Shown here: piece after piece, positions 24,355-36,520 of the stretch
Numbering within the stretch: position 1 is the first letter of the stretch
Layout of the letters: each line of letters begins with the position of its first letter
DNA from: Diphasiastrum complanatum
Lineage: Eukaryota; Streptophyta; Lycopodiopsida; Lycopodiales; Lycopodiaceae
Assembly: GCA_029204225.1 (NCBI GenBank)
Contig: CM055100.1
Coordinates: 28,472,649-28,536,648 of the forward strand
Length of the DNA: 64,000 nt
Direction of reading: 5' to 3'
Position numbers and translations under genes: made by a program
The notes under the pieces: model-generated
Seen by the model: only the letters and a program-made list of their open reading frames with translations
Databases searched by the model: none
Told to the model about the DNA's origin: nothing

Positions 24355-25260
24355 TTATGGATTTCTCATCGGGCAATCTCGGCATGGATGATTAACTCTG
24401 CATTGTGAACACGAGGGATCAAATGTTGATGGATCCCCTCGATGTGGACATTCAGCACGGGGGTGTTTCCCTCCGCATCCATAGCATCTTACCAAGTGCA
24501 ATACACCATCGCCTCTAAGTTGATAGGCATACACTGGTAATAGATTCCCCTTGGGATCTTCCACAAAATAGACTGGTAGGCTATTATGGTCCTCCATTGA
24601 ATGTGGTGACATGCAAGAGGATATAACCAAAACTTCTACCTTGCCACTGTTTGTTGAAGAAACTCGTGATTTAGATGGATCAATCTGACATCCATCCTTC
24701 TAGTGAGCTCCTTGTTGGCTTGATTTTACTTCTGACTGTTGAACCACTGGATCTTGTTGTCGACAAGCCTGTTGCTCTGTATTTTGTCCTTTTAACAAGC
24801 GTAGATTCTTGATTGGACATCTGGTACTTGGATGATCTCCAAAGTAGAAGGTACATTCGTTCTTTTCAAGAAACTTAATAGAGCGAGCTGATAGCTTGAA
24901 CTGCAAGGTTCTTGGTCTTCCGCTGCACTTGATCTGCTTGACCTTGCTGCACTTTGTTGTCTTGCATGGGGTTTCATTCTTGTTGGATCATTGCTCGTTG
25001 TCGACCTTTGTTCCTTTGATTCCCCATCCGGATAGGGAAAATCCTTCTTCCCGAGTGAGATTTTCATCAAGGCAGCATCCTTACAAAGTTGTGCAAGCGA
25101 CGCATAGGATGCTAACTCTTCCATAACAGATCTGATCCTTTTGGGCAGTCCGACATAGTATTTTGCCATGATGATCTGTTGGGGAATCGGGGGATGACAA
25201 TCCTTCACTAGATGATAGATCCGATAGGTGTAGTCTTAAATTGTTTCAGCAGGGAACTTT
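24355..25260 (-). pseudogene. Ty3/gypsy-type gag with zinc knuckles (gag-only element)
   Basis: The upper part (25208-24792) has the end of a retrotransposon gag domain: PQQIIMAKYYVGLPKRIRSV, then MEELASYASLAQLCKDAA, and a basic, Gln/Ser-rich linker. A frameshift near 24890 moves to the frame used by the rest. A damaged knuckle (C-x2-Y-x3-H-x4-C, around ECTFYFGDHPSTRC) is followed by two tandem CX2CX3HX4C knuckles, CYGCGGKHPRAEC and CSQCRVNHPCRDC. Stops at 24697-24699 and 24352-24354 interrupt it. Gag would form the particle and bind RNA. No pol follows, so any mobility would depend on enzymes supplied by another element. Confidence 0.75.
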
Positions 25261-25984
25261 TTAAATTTCGATAATCCTACAAGGGCGATCTCCATAGTTC
25301 AACACTAGAATGTCGCAAAGTAGCTGGTTGGTGAATTGCTTCAAGGTTTGCTCAATGACTCTCGTGTTCCAACTTTTTTTTTTTTTTTGAAGTGGAAGAA
25401 GAAAAAGAAGAGGAGAAAAGAATCAAGAAAAGAGGGATCCATATGGATGTGAACAAAAACAGAAATGGATCTAACAGATAACCACAATGAAACTTACACT
25501 GTCAAGAAAATATGGAGATGGACAGAAGAGTGTGGACAGAAGAGTGATGAATGGTTGGTATGGATGGTGGTGGAAACTGATTTTTCTTGGTATTGATCAA
25601 CTCGATCTGAGGTTCATTCACTTGGTTCAGTCCAGGGATGTTGGATTTTGATGGATATTGTGACTGCAACCTAGATTTGACAAGATCTGATTAGTTTCAG
25701 TTGGCTAATAGTGTGATTTTAGCCACTTTTCTTGGTCCTTTGTGATTTTTTTTTTTTGTTGAGATTTCTTCAGATCTGAGTGAATCTAACCTTCAACCTT
25801 TCTACAGTAGCTGTATTATGGACATTTCTAGACAATGTGAGTTCTGCAAGAGTTCTTGAGGGGCAGATTTGTCAGGATCTTGAAAAAACTCAGTTTTTTG
25901 GCACTTTTTCTTAGATATTTCTGGATCTTCACAAAAATTTTTACAGTAGCCAGATCTTGGTTAGATCTATCTAAAAAACTCTTT
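25261..25984 (-). mobile_element. Leader of the gag-only element
   Basis: Noncoding, A/T-rich sequence between gag and the repeated leader segment. It includes homopolymer runs (for example T at 25373-25388). Confidence 0.5.
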
Positions 25985-26438
25985 GCGAAGGTTAGTTCCC
26001 AGCAGATTTCAAAAAATCATGGAAAAAGTGCATTTTTTGGGGTATTTTTGTAAAATTTTTAAGATTTTATGGGAAAAAACCCTTGGAGACTGTATGCACA
26101 TGTATCTCTACTAGATTCAGCTTTTCATTAAGTTGCAAGAGTTACTTCCCAAGGAAACTCAAAAAATCTTGAAAAAAGTCATTTTTTTGTGGTTTTTTTT
26201 GCAAAATTTTAAGATTTTCTAGGGGAAAAACCCTTGCAGATTGGTAGGCACTTGTATCTCAATCAGATTTAGCTGCTCACCAGGTTGCAAGAGTTACTTT
26301 CCAAGGAAACTCAAAAAATCTTGAAAAAAGTGCATTTTGTTGTGGTTTTTTGCAAAATTTTAAGATTTTATGGGAACAAACCCTTGCAGACTAGTATGCA
26401 CTTGTATCTCAGTTAGATTCACCTGCTCACCAAGCTGC
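25985..26438 (-). repeat. Tandem repeats of about 150 bp in the leader of the gag-only element
   Basis: Three units starting near 25985, 26135 and 26287 share GCAAGAGTTACTT-CCAAGG, CTCAAAAAATCTTGAAAAAA, GCAAAATTTTAAGATTTT and a TGCACTTGTATCTC block. The oldest unit is the most diverged. The third ends exactly at the 5' LTR. Confidence 0.85.
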
Positions 26439-27093
<655 letters not shown>

Positions 27094-27173
27094 CACTTTT
27101 CTGGCATACTCTGACTGACTCAAGTGCATTTCGCCCTTTGTTCGATCTCTTCTGATCTCCAACCCTAGGCATT

Positions 27174-27488
27174 TCATTGCTTCTCCAAGATCTGTGACTT
27201 CGTAGCTTTTAGAAATCTAACTCCGGGGTCTTCATAGCCTTTAGGTTGCTTCATGAAGATTTCCTCCTCTAGATCTCCATGGAGAAAGGCTGTTTTCACG
27301 TCAATCTGGTGAATTTTCAGATTGTACTGTGTGGCATATGCAAGGTGTAGCCTTATGCTTGTCATCTTCACCATGGGCGAATATGTGTTGAAATAGTCAA
27401 CACCATATCTCTGCGTGTAGCCCTTCGTGACAAGCCTTGCTTTGTAGCGACCAATAGTGCCATCTGATTTCAATTTTTTCTTGTACAC
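27174..27488 (-). pseudogene. Ty1/copia reverse transcriptase N-terminal part (copia-5)
   Basis: Contains KARLVTKGYTQRYGVDYFNT, YSPMVKMTSIRLHLAYATQ and IHQIDVKTAFLHGDLEEEIF then MKQPKGYEDPG, the standard first RT blocks of copia Pol with the catalytic Asp of DVKTAFL. After PGVRF the similarity is lost, and the LTR cluster begins at 27093. The catalytic YVDD block is not present on this side. Confidence 0.9.
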
Positions 27489-27636
27489 CCACTTGAAGTC
27501 GACTATTTTTTTGTTTTCTAGCAGTGGCTCTATTCTTGGTATGTTGCTGGCTCTTCAGTGAAACTGCAGTACTCGAACTGCGTGTCTTTGCTCCATTGAA
27601 GATTGTCAGAGTAGCGGTCTGGAGGTCTTCTTTGTC

Positions 27637-28331
27637 TTATTGACCTTCGAGGTTCGTTTCGTCACTGCTCGAACATTTCTTATTCGTGAGATCGATCCTC
27701 TGCTTCCTGCTTCTCTGGACTCTGGGCTTTGCATTTTGATTTGATGTCTGTCCTCGACCTCCCTCTTGAATGGGCAGCAGTGTGAAGATCTCATGGTCTC
27801 TTTCGTCTTTTAGTCCAAGGAATGAGGACTCATCGGACTTCACAACTCTGTTCGAAACAACCTTCTTCGTGGTTGGGTTGTAGAGCTTGTACACATGTGT
27901 TCCATTCGAGTAGCCGACCATGATTGTTTGCTCAAATTTGTCATCGAGCTTGCTTCTTTTTTCTTTTGGAATGTGCTTGTATGATGTACATCCAAACACC
28001 CGTATGTATGACAAATCAGGCTTTTTGCCTGTCCACTTTTCGTATGGTATTTTGTTTTCCAGCGCTGCCATTGTAGATCTGTTCTGTAGGTGTACAGCTA
28101 CAACTATTGCCTCAGCCTAGAATTGACCTGGCAATTGAGCCAGTGCCATCATGCATCTGGCGCCTTTGACTAGCATTCTGTTTTTTCTTTCTACCACACC
28201 GTTGTATTTTGGTGTATATGTAGGAGTGAACTGGTGTTCTATCCCTTGTTCTTCGCAGAATCTTGAGAATTTTGTGCTTTTGTATTCACCTCCATTGTCA
28301 AATCCAAGGATCTATATCTTTTTTGAGGTGT
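27637..28331 (-). pseudogene. Ty1/copia integrase C-terminal half and linker (copia-5)
   Basis: In frames broken by small shifts: ILGFDNGGEYKSTKFSRFCE (second catalytic Asp), GVVERKNRMLVKGARCMMAL (catalytic Glu), then an open 144-codon frame starting MAALENKIPYEKWTGKKPDL with VFGCTSYKHIPKEKRSKLD and the GYSNGTHVYKLYNP block. Integrase would join element DNA to the host chromosome; this copy cannot be translated intact. Confidence 0.88.
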
Positions 28332-28936
28332 GTCGCTCTGCGAATGCCACGAACATCTTGAAGCAATCAAACACTTCGGATTTCTTCTTCAAGTAGTAGA
28401 TCCTGGTCATCCGGTTGTAATCATCTATGAACGTCAGAAAGTATCTCGAACCTGAGAGCAAATCTATTTTCATCGGTCCACAAATATCAGAGTGGACGAG
28501 TTCAAGAATCTCCTTGGCTCTTCTTCCCTCATGCATGAATGGATTCCGATGTTGCTTGCCTTTCTGACAAGCTTCGCAGAACTCAATTTCGGGACTTGAA
28601 ACCTTGAGACCTATGATTATGTCTTTAGGTGTGTCGCTTTGCGAATGCCACGAACATCTTGAAGCAATCAAACACTTCGGATTTCTTCTTCAAGTAGTAG
28701 ATCCTGGTCATCCGGTTGTAATCATCTATGAACTTCAGAAAGTATCTCGAACCTGAGAGCAAATCTATTTTCATCGGTCCACAAACATCAGAGTGGACGA
28801 GTTCAGGAATCTCCTTGGCTCTTCTTCTCTCATGCATGAATGGATTCCGATGTTGCTTGCCTTTCTGACAAGCTTCGCAGAACTCAGTTTCGGGACTTGA
28901 AACCTTGAGACCTATGAATATGTCTTTTCTGCTCAT
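28326..28936 (-). pseudogene. GAG-pre-integrase and integrase core, duplicated in tandem (copia-5)
   Basis: Two near-identical copies, offset by 301 bp, each carry FCEACQKGKQHRNPFMHE (zinc-binding integrase N-terminus), LVHSDCGPMKIDLLSGSRYF with I or V before CGP, and FIDDYNRMTRIYYLKKKSEV. Because 301 is not a multiple of three, the duplication shifts the reading frame. Confidence 0.9.
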
Positions 28937-29065
28937 GTCGTACAGGCTCTACATGTTCAAATGATACATTCTCCTATGCCAGAGCTGATCTTCATTTCTT
29001 GAAGCATTTAATATGCTATTAGAGTTGCTGATTATTTTGGCCTGGTAGAGATTTCCTTCTCTACA

Positions 29066-29520
29066 TCAGACCGTCAGCAATTTGTTTGTCGTCTTTTCGA
29101 TCATACGACAAGTGTTGCGGGCGAACAAAACTTGAATGCCTAGATCTGCCATCTTGGAGATAGATAGCAGATGTTTTCTGAGTGAGGGCACATAAAGTGC
29201 CTCTGGTAGCTTCACTTGGCCTGACAATGTTTGCAGCTGTAGAGTGTTGATGCCTTTGACATCATGTCTGCTGCCATCACCTAGAATCACTACTCTATTG
29301 TTTTTGAGTTTGCGAAATTCGATCAAGACATTCTTGTTGCAGGTTATGTGTGATGTTGCTCCTGAATCAATGACTACATCGTAGTCATGTTCAAAGTAGC
29401 CTGTTGAAGCTTCATTGAGTATCGTGAAAGCTTCATCACCTCTTTCAACATCCTTAGATGACTCTGCAACGTTTGCCTTTTCAGCTCTATTTTTTTTTTT
29501 TTTGGGTTGAATCTGCAATT
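29066..29520 (-). pseudogene. Ty1/copia protease (copia-5)
   Basis: The open frame contains DYDVVIDSGATSHITCNKNV (DSGA active site), VILGDGSRHDVKGINTL and YVPSLRKHLLSISKMADLGI, the usual copia protease layout. It is joined to gag by a short disrupted stretch near 29520-29580. Confidence 0.92.
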
Positions 29521-30302
29521 CTATGCAGAATGCCCTTTCTTCTTGCAGTGCATGCAAGGTATTGCTGGATTGAACCAACATTTGTTGGCCTTATGGCCTG
29601 GTTTGTGGCAGTGATCGCAGGAAGAAGATTGCTGATTCGAGGACTTCATCTTTTTGAATCTTGGCTTGTCTTTGTTTTTCTTCTTCTCTTTCATGAAGAG
29701 AGCTTTCTCTTGATCACTGTTTCCCTCTCCTTCGTCTCTCATCACTCTCTCATCAGCGACAAGACTGACTGCTTTCTCGAATGTCATATCTGGTAGACTC
29801 AGTATGAGCATTCTCAGCGGCTGATAGGATGTCGGTAGAGATTTCATGAAGTACATCAGCTGCTATGGTGCTGGGACCGGTGCTCCTGTCCTGATGCAAC
29901 AAGTTGAGCAAAGATCGTTCTGATCTTCTCAACATGTTGATCCAATTGATTGCCATCCCATCGTATGGATTGCAGCTGATTGTGAAGGTGCATGATTGAA
30001 GCTGTAGTCCTCACTTCATACTTCTGCTTCAATCTTTCCCACGCTGCATGGCTGCTTTCGTAGTCTTCAATCTGCATGAGTAGATCTTCATTTATGGATG
30101 AAACGATGATCGCCATTGCGCGCTCATCTTTTCTGATCCATTCAGCTTTCCTTGGATCTCCCTCTGGAGGCTGCACTTCTGAGAGCTCGGTCACCAACCA
30201 AATCCCTTTGCCCTTCAGAAGCGTTTTGATTTTGAATTTCCAGATTCTGTAATTTGCGCCATCGAGACTGATTGCTACTCTGGTCTGGATTATTGTAGCC
30301 AT
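29521..30302 (-). pseudogene. Ty1/copia gag (copia-5)
   Basis: ATG at 30302 begins MATIIQTRVAISLDGANYRI then WKFKIKTLLKGKG, followed by HAAWERLKQKYEVRTTASIM and LHNQLQSIRWDGN (UBN2 gag domain). A frame change near 29860 leads to YFMKSLPTSYQPLRMLILSL and two knuckles, CDHCHKPGHKANKC and CMHCKKKGHSA, where the second lacks its last Cys because of a stop. This is the most complete gag in the window. Confidence 0.93.
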
Positions 30303-30355
30303 ATTGTATTGTCTGGAAGAATCACTGCTGGGGTATCAGTAGTGATAACTTGTGG

Positions 30356-30367
30356 GCTCTGATACCA
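30356..30367 (-). promoter_or_regulatory. Copia-5 primer-binding site
   Basis: The plus strand GCTCTGATACCA is the complement of TGGTATCAGAGC and lies between the gag leader and the LTR end at 30368. Confidence 0.95.
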
Positions 30368-30690
30368 TGTTGCGGAAGTGAGGTTTTCCCTTTTCGTCTT
30401 CGTCTTCTTATTCGCGAACAATTTTGTGTCTTTGAATTTTCTTTTGCACGGAAGTTGTTTACAGAATCCCATACACGCGACTACACATCACAACACACAT
30501 TCTATTTTAGCAATAAAAGAAAAGATAGCACAAGATAGAGAGATGCACAAAAATGGAATGACTGTATTATCAATTTAGTCTTTAGAGTGAGATCGTCAAT
30601 GTCTTGCTCGTTGGCGGAATGACACTCTGCTCTTTCGTTGTGTTCTGCTCATTGGCAGACTTTCATGCACAACTATGGTTATTGACGCAT
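30368..30690 (-). mobile_element. Copia-5 5' LTR, truncated (family 2)
   Basis: The 3' about 320 bp of the LTR match 16430-16739 in reverse complement (GTGCATGAAAGTCTGCCAA and GTAAACAACTTC blocks) and abut the primer-binding site. Similarity ends near 30690, so the LTR 5' half is missing. Confidence 0.85.
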
Positions 30691-31380
30691 TTCCATAACT
30701 CCCTTTTAATCAGGATCATTCTCATTTTGAACTTCCACATGTAAAGTCATCTCCGTTGAATTCATTGATCAAACGGATCTCTGAGGCGCCGTCCATAGTG
30801 ATCGAAACTATACACAAACAATAGAACAACTTTTGGGAAAAAGATCCTGGACTCTAGTAATCCACTGAACCAAATAAAATATTCAAGGTAGGTAGAAGAA
30901 GAAACTCGAGCTACCATAGGAATTGCCATTTGTACTTTTCATGCCACATTTAATGCATGAAAAGACTAGGTGGTACAATTAGACATATAGAGGTGGCTTG
31001 AATAAGTCTAGATAGCTTGAGAGGTGGATTCATAACTCCAATTCAACTCAAAGTAGGAGGAGAGTCCATGGATCTATATATGTGTGATGTACTCTCATTG
31101 AGAAGATGATGATTTTTGTGTGTAATGCAAATTTGGAGACTAAGCTCTTTGTGCCCTCTCTCTCTACTCGAGTTTGTACATTTATATTCTCTCTCTAGCT
31201 GAGTTGAGGCATTTATTGTATCTAGTTTCATATTTTGTTGATATATCTTATTTGTAACACAATAATATTTCTTGTATGATCAGCTTTCCTATTGTCAATC
31301 AATGCTAGTTTGATCTTTATGGTATTATTGGGCTTAGAAGATCAAAAGTGTAGGGCATCCCACACGTGTGAATTTTATCA
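30691..31380 (+). mobile_element. Copia-6 LTR (family 1 relative), left end uncertain
   Basis: The right end is firm: CACACGTGTGAATTTTATCA followed by the primer-binding site. A TATA-like CTATATATGTG lies at about 31073. The CTCTCTCTACTCGAGTTTG block is shared with the LTR at 14874-15437. The left boundary is not clear; it lies somewhere after 30690. Confidence 0.6.
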
Positions 31381-32115
31381 TGGTATCAGAGCCTACCTAA
31401 GATTTACAAGCAAATCTAATAAAAAAGTTTGCAAATTTGATCAGCTTTCAAGCTAGAAATTGTCTAGATTCTACTTTCTAGCTAGTTTGCAGTTTTCTGG
31501 TGATTTGGAGCCTCAAACCGCTTTGATCGGTCCAGATCAGGTATCGTACGGAATTTCAGGTGCAGGCACGTGTGAAATTCGCCCATTTTCAGTTTGGTGG
31601 TTCTCTCTCAGCTTAGATCCAAATTTCATGCAATTTGGCCCACTAGAAAGCTAGAAATGGTAGAATCTGAGGCATTTTAAAACATGACAATTGGATAAGC
31701 CAATCAAAAGTTATAAGCTTTTGAATAGGTGTAGGTAGGGCACCTAGACCTGTGGCAAATCTTGAGTACATGTCATTTATTGCTTGAATGATCACAAAAA
31801 TCACCCAGAAGTTGACCAATCTCATCTACATGTGATTTAGACAAAATCTAGAGGTTCTAGGCAAATTGTTTCATACAAATAGGTTGTATTTGAGTCAATT
31901 TGACATTTTTGGAGTATTTCACAAGTGTGAAATTTGGAGAACCATAACTTTTGCCATACTTCATCTTTTTTGATGATTCAAATCTTGTTTTAGAGAGATT
32001 GTCAAACTAGTGAGATCTATCTCACAGTTTTTTGCTTATTCTTACATAGGATTTGGTTTTTTACCCTTGATTGGTTCCTATAGTGAGAGGATAAGCAATT
32101 TTTTCATCCATTTTT
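31381..32115 (+). mobile_element. Copia-6 primer-binding site and leader, gag missing
   Basis: TGGTATCAGAGCC at 31381-31393, then a leader homologous to those at 15450-15751 and (inverted) 19718-20126. It breaks off around 32115, just before the point where gag would begin. Confidence 0.75.
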
Positions 32116-32225
32116 TCTCCAACAGCCACAACTCTATACATATGGACAAATTGCTTACTTTTGTGTAGTGGTTGTGATCTAGTGTGTAGTCTTGCAACTG
32201 TTGAAAAAAATGACTGAGTGAATGA

Positions 32226-32720
32226 ATGAATGACAAGATTGGCAAGATTTCCTATTCCTCTGTCTACTTTGCAACTAAAGAGCCTAACTCTACCTTTTCT
32301 AAATTGAACTCTAAGGGAAACTTTTCTAATTCCCCTCACCTTCGGAAGACCAGATTTCACCATACCCATAAAATTAGACATGCCAAGTATAGAATTTTCT
32401 CTCTAAGGATTCTTCAACTCTCTCTTTCCGTACGTGCCAATTATAGAGGAAATGTGTCGCATGTCTACTCTAAATTCAAAACATCAGATGAAGGCGTGGC
32501 ACATATGTTCTTTCATTGTCATACCTCTTTATGGAAATCATTAAAAGGTTCTGTCACATTGATTTGTCGTTGAATGATATCACTTTTGAAGATACAAATA
32601 TCAATGTTTTCTAGCAATATATCAGAGTTATCACATATGGAACATCTGGTTAGATAGAAACAACATGAAATTTGAGATCTGTGATTATGTCGTCCCCCCC
32701 TTGCTTCTTTTTAAGGAGGC
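32226..32720 (+). pseudogene. LINE-type reverse transcriptase C-terminal zinc region (zf-RVT-like), fragment
   Basis: The frame 32226-32573 ends with SDEGVAHMFFHCHTSLWKSL, resembling the CX2C...H-x4-C zinc region after plant LINE reverse transcriptases, although the first cysteines are not clear. About 60 bp on, in another frame, IWNIWLDRNNMKFEICDYVV matches the WxIWxxRN motif that follows that region. Both parts are plus strand and in the expected order. The rest of the LINE is absent. Confidence 0.55.
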
Positions 32721-32729
32721 TGATAAACT

Positions 32730-33676
32730 CTTCCTCCTATAAGCTTTTCGCTATTTCACTTTGTACTTAGTAAAAAGTCTTTAATCTATGGTTAGCTTTG
32801 CGAGAAAAAAGAAGAAGAATGAATGATGACTCAACTTCCCACTACTTATTTGTTACACAAAAAAGCTAATAAGTGCAATTGTAACCTCCAAGAAAAGAAA
32901 GAATAATTTACTAGACAATTTTCCCTTTTCAATCGACAATTTCACCATCATGGTAAGGCCTTCGTGGTATAACACCACAATGTTCTTGTATAGATAGGCA
33001 AATAAACCCTTTTGTTAGTAATAGTCCTTTAAAACTAAGAAGCTTCAAATAATGCATGTTTTTTGAGAATAACTCAAAAGTAGTTTTTCGAACATTGCAT
33101 GGAGGGACTGGAGCCTACCAAGCATTCCAGTATGCCCATAAAAAAATTGATCCATTTCAAAGATTTAGATTACCTTGAAATTCGTAGGCACACAATCTTG
33201 AGCATAGGTTTTCACACACTCCCATAAGCACACAAGGAATATCAATTTTGGTCTTACTAGGCAAATTTCTTTTATGAAGTATGCTTATGGAATAATGCTC
33301 AAGACTACTTGGGTGCCAATGTTGCTTGTGGTTGCCAGGGCACCTCAAAAAAGCAAAGAGTTTGTATGAGTGCATGTCGAGCCCAAACCGGTGTGTGCTT
33401 CTAGGATTTGTAATGCCAAGTGCTCAAGTTTCTTGTGTATTTTGGGCACCTCCCCCCACACATTGTTCTTAAATTTGTATGTTTACTTGGATATTGTCAA
33501 AGGTTGGGTGATATTGGAATGCATAGCATATCTTGTCTTAACCAGCAATTATAGTTTGCTAATCAACAATTGCAACATGCAAATCAACTATTGCTTCATT
33601 ATGTGCAAGACACTAGTGCTGAAAACAATGCACTCAAGCATGCTATGTCAGAGTTGAATGCTACAGTCACTACTCT
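32730..33676. other. Unassigned DNA
   Basis: AT-rich, no recognised gene or repeat. Confidence 0.3.
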
Positions 33677-34318
33677 TTGGGATCAAACCAAGAAATGTTA
33701 GAATCCATGGAGAAGTTGCGATCTGATAGTTTAAAATCTGTTGTTGATATAAAAGTTATCAAAAAGAAAATGATGAAAAGAAAAAGAAAGAGAGTACCGA
33801 AGAAGAATATTGATGACTTATCTACACATAGTGGCAATCAGAAAAAAGGATTCGAACATTTAAGTACATTTTCTTATAAACAGTTTATTTGATTTGTTTT
33901 GTTCATACAAGTTCCATTTGCATTTGATAATATGCATTATCAATTTATTAAGCATAATTTGAGTTTTATATGTTTGTAGATCATGTTTGGTGCCAGAGAA
34001 CTTTTTAACAGATCGTTCATGCATCAGATCTTCTTTAAGTCATGGTTTACCAAGAAAGTCAGCAAAGGCAATGATGAAAAATGCTCGGTTGAAAAAATAA
34101 AAATTGAAATTGAAGAGACTGTTTCGGAGAAGGTACAAACTTACTTGGATGCAAATGTGATACTAGGTGCATGTGATGTTTCTGGAATTAGCAGAAATGC
34201 TTATTCTACTTATTTTAGATTAGTTAAAGAAGCCTTTTCTCAAGTGATGGAAAATAACTTATCTTCCTCGTCCATTTCCTCGTCCATATCGAGTAAGATT
34301 AGCAAGAAATTATTATAA
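33677..34318 (+). CDS. Unidentified two-exon gene or relic
   Basis: The first open block (33677-33892) encodes a lysine/arginine-rich, probably nuclear-type segment (KKKMMKRKRKRVPKKN). After about 90 bp of AT-rich sequence, TATGTTTGTAG (ending 33979) looks like a 3' splice site. It precedes a second open block from ATG 33983 to a stop at 34318, with MFGARELFNRSFMHQIFFKS, then EETVSEKVQTYLDANVILGA, then CDVSGISRNAYSTYFRLVKE and a serine-rich end. Composition and codon use look like real protein. I do not recognise a family. The first block lacks a clear stop-free donor junction, so the joined model is unproven. Confidence 0.4.
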
Positions 34319-34769
34319 TAACGGAATGTTCAAAGTAGTTGGCCAACCACTTTATATAACTGAATTATACAAATCAGAATATGGTGAGTGCAATTACAAC
34401 GATTGCAATAATATTTTTCTCTTTGGTATGCATATGAAGTAAAAAACTAGCAAAATGATCCATCATAGTAGCACACTCACCATATCCATGATAAGATCTC
34501 TTTGGTAGAAATCCTTTGAAGAGCATTCTACCAATTTGCCACTATATCCATGTGACCGTATTAGGCCAACATGACTATATATATTTCAAATGGCTTAACT
34601 AATGCATGTAGATGAGGAGGAAAGGGAGACTCAGTCAATGAATTTAAAACATTTTTGGACAAGTCGATAGTACGTAAAAAAAATAATTCATTTTCAAATC
34701 TTTTTTCAATGGAGTAGATAAGACAGAAGGCTTTGTATGATTCACAACTACATGCGTAGGTGTTTTGCC
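34319..34769. other. Unassigned DNA
   Basis: AT-rich, nothing recognised. Confidence 0.3.
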
Positions 34770-35080
34770 ACTCGAAGCTACCACGCGAACCCGAGACTTA
34801 CCTGAAATTTTGCCTTTTTCTTTTGGCATGGCTCATCCACGTGTGGCACATCCACGCCAAAAACTTTCAGGCAACCCTACTGGTCAAAAATGAGTTGACT
34901 GTGGGTGCGAGAGAAGGGAAAACAATTTTAAATTTTTGGCGTGGCTCAGCCACGCCTGGATGTGCCACGCGAAGGACCACCACGCAAAATTTTAAAAAAT
35001 CCAAATTTTTTTAAATATCAAGTATTATAAATTGGTGTGGCACAACTACGTGTGGCAAAGCCACAAAAAGTCATTAAATA
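34770..35080. repeat. Hyphenated palindrome repeat rich in GCGTGG/CCACGC
   Basis: The first part (34770-34895) matches 42895-43025: CCACGCGAA, a T-rich stretch, GTGGCACATCCACGCCAA and a TGGTCAAAAATG/TTGTCAAAAATG end. Inside and after it are inverted pairs, notably GGCGTGGCTCAGCCACGCC at 34939-34957 and GTGGCACAACTACGTGTGGC near 35038. It could be a foldback or MITE-like element; no target duplication was identified. Confidence 0.6.
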
Positions 35081-35971
35081 ATAACTTTTTCATGTGATAT
35101 GTAATCTGGAGATTTTCCATGAGTGGCAAAATTACAAAAATTTAAAAATTGGATTTGCCACGCGTGGCAAACAATTGATTTTTGATTTTCACAATGTCTA
35201 CTATACATGATTTTTCTAAGATTAAGCTGATAACTCGCTAGGTTAGACATCAAAAATTTTGATTTCTCTAGTACTGTCATATGTTACAAATGACTATTAT
35301 TTTATATTCTAGAAAATTATGAAGTGATTTTCAATGCGTACTGAGACATTCTTATTGGCTAAGATAATTTGTAATTACCTTTTAGTGATATATTCACAAT
35401 CTATTGGTTTTTTTGAAAATTTAGTAAGCACGGTTGAGTGAAAATACATTAGTTTTTGTTTCAAATTTGTCATTTGACATAGTTAGAGGCACAAACTCCC
35501 ATGTTCTATGTGAGAACTTTTCATCATATTAGTAAGATGACGATGTCAATATATAATTTGTATAATTGTGCATACTTGATTGTGATGATTTGCATTGTCA
35601 ATATTTTGGACTGAGCAAACGAGCAAAGAAGGAATATCGCAACCAGTAGGTGAATATCTACAACTTTTTTCTTATTTGAAAAAAAAAAGTCATTTCGACC
35701 AGAGTGAATATATGAAGATATTGCTTTTATAGATTTTCAATATAGTGAGGATGCTTCAACTAGAAAATGTTTTTGAAGCGTATAATGATCAACGTATGCT
35801 CACTAATTGTTTTCCTTTGGTGAATCATTTTTTGCTAGATTTTTAACACGAGTTGTTTTTAGCACATTTTTGTGCGTGTGCGCTAGACTTGACTTTTCAT
35901 TGTGTTGTTGGAAGACTTAAATTTTTTCTCTCTCAATTGATGCAATTTGCCACCCTAAAAACTTCAATTTT
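35081..35971. other. Unassigned AT-rich DNA
   Basis: No recognised gene. Confidence 0.3.
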
Positions 35972-36520
35972 CAGCACTTCAAATGGGTAACTTTAGGTGC
36001 ATGTATATATATCTATAGGACTCCAAATTTAAATTTTGTTTTATAGACATGTTTCTATGGTCACAAAGGATTTTTGAAAGTAGACAACCCAAGAAAGGGT
36101 TGTAAAAAGCACCTCCAAAAGAGCTGACCTTTCAATAATTTTCAATACTTTTCAGCACTTGACATGGGTAACTTTAGATGCACATATCTATCTCTACATA
36201 ACTCCAAATTGAAAAAACATTGAGAGACATGTTTCTATGGCCATATAATACTTTTTGAAAGTAGACAAACCAAAAAAATATTGTTAATTTCATGGTATTA
36301 TACAATCATATATAATATTTCCAATTTTGGTGATTTTTATCAACACTTAAATAGGTAATTCTGAATGCACGTATCTATCTCTATAGATCTCCAAATTAAA
36401 ATAAATAAATCATAGGCATGTTTCTATAATCAAATAGGATTTTTAAGAGTAAGACAAGGCTAAAAATTGAATGTAAAATTCACAACAATGTAGTCCCATA
36501 TATGAAAATATCGGAGTTTC
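35972..36520. repeat. Satellite-like tandem repeats of about 181-188 bp, three copies
   Basis: Units start near 35972, 36153 and 36341. Each has a CA-CACTT-A-ATGGGTAA-TTT start, a TATCTAT-TCTATA-ACTCCAAATT middle, and an ACATGTTTCTATGGTCA block followed by TTTTTGAAAGTAGACAA. The third copy is the most diverged. Confidence 0.8.

Noticed and set aside
28326-28936. Spaced direct repeats suggestive of a CRISPR-like array
   Set aside because: It is a single 301-bp tandem duplication of copia integrase; there are no regular short repeats with unique spacers anywhere in the window.
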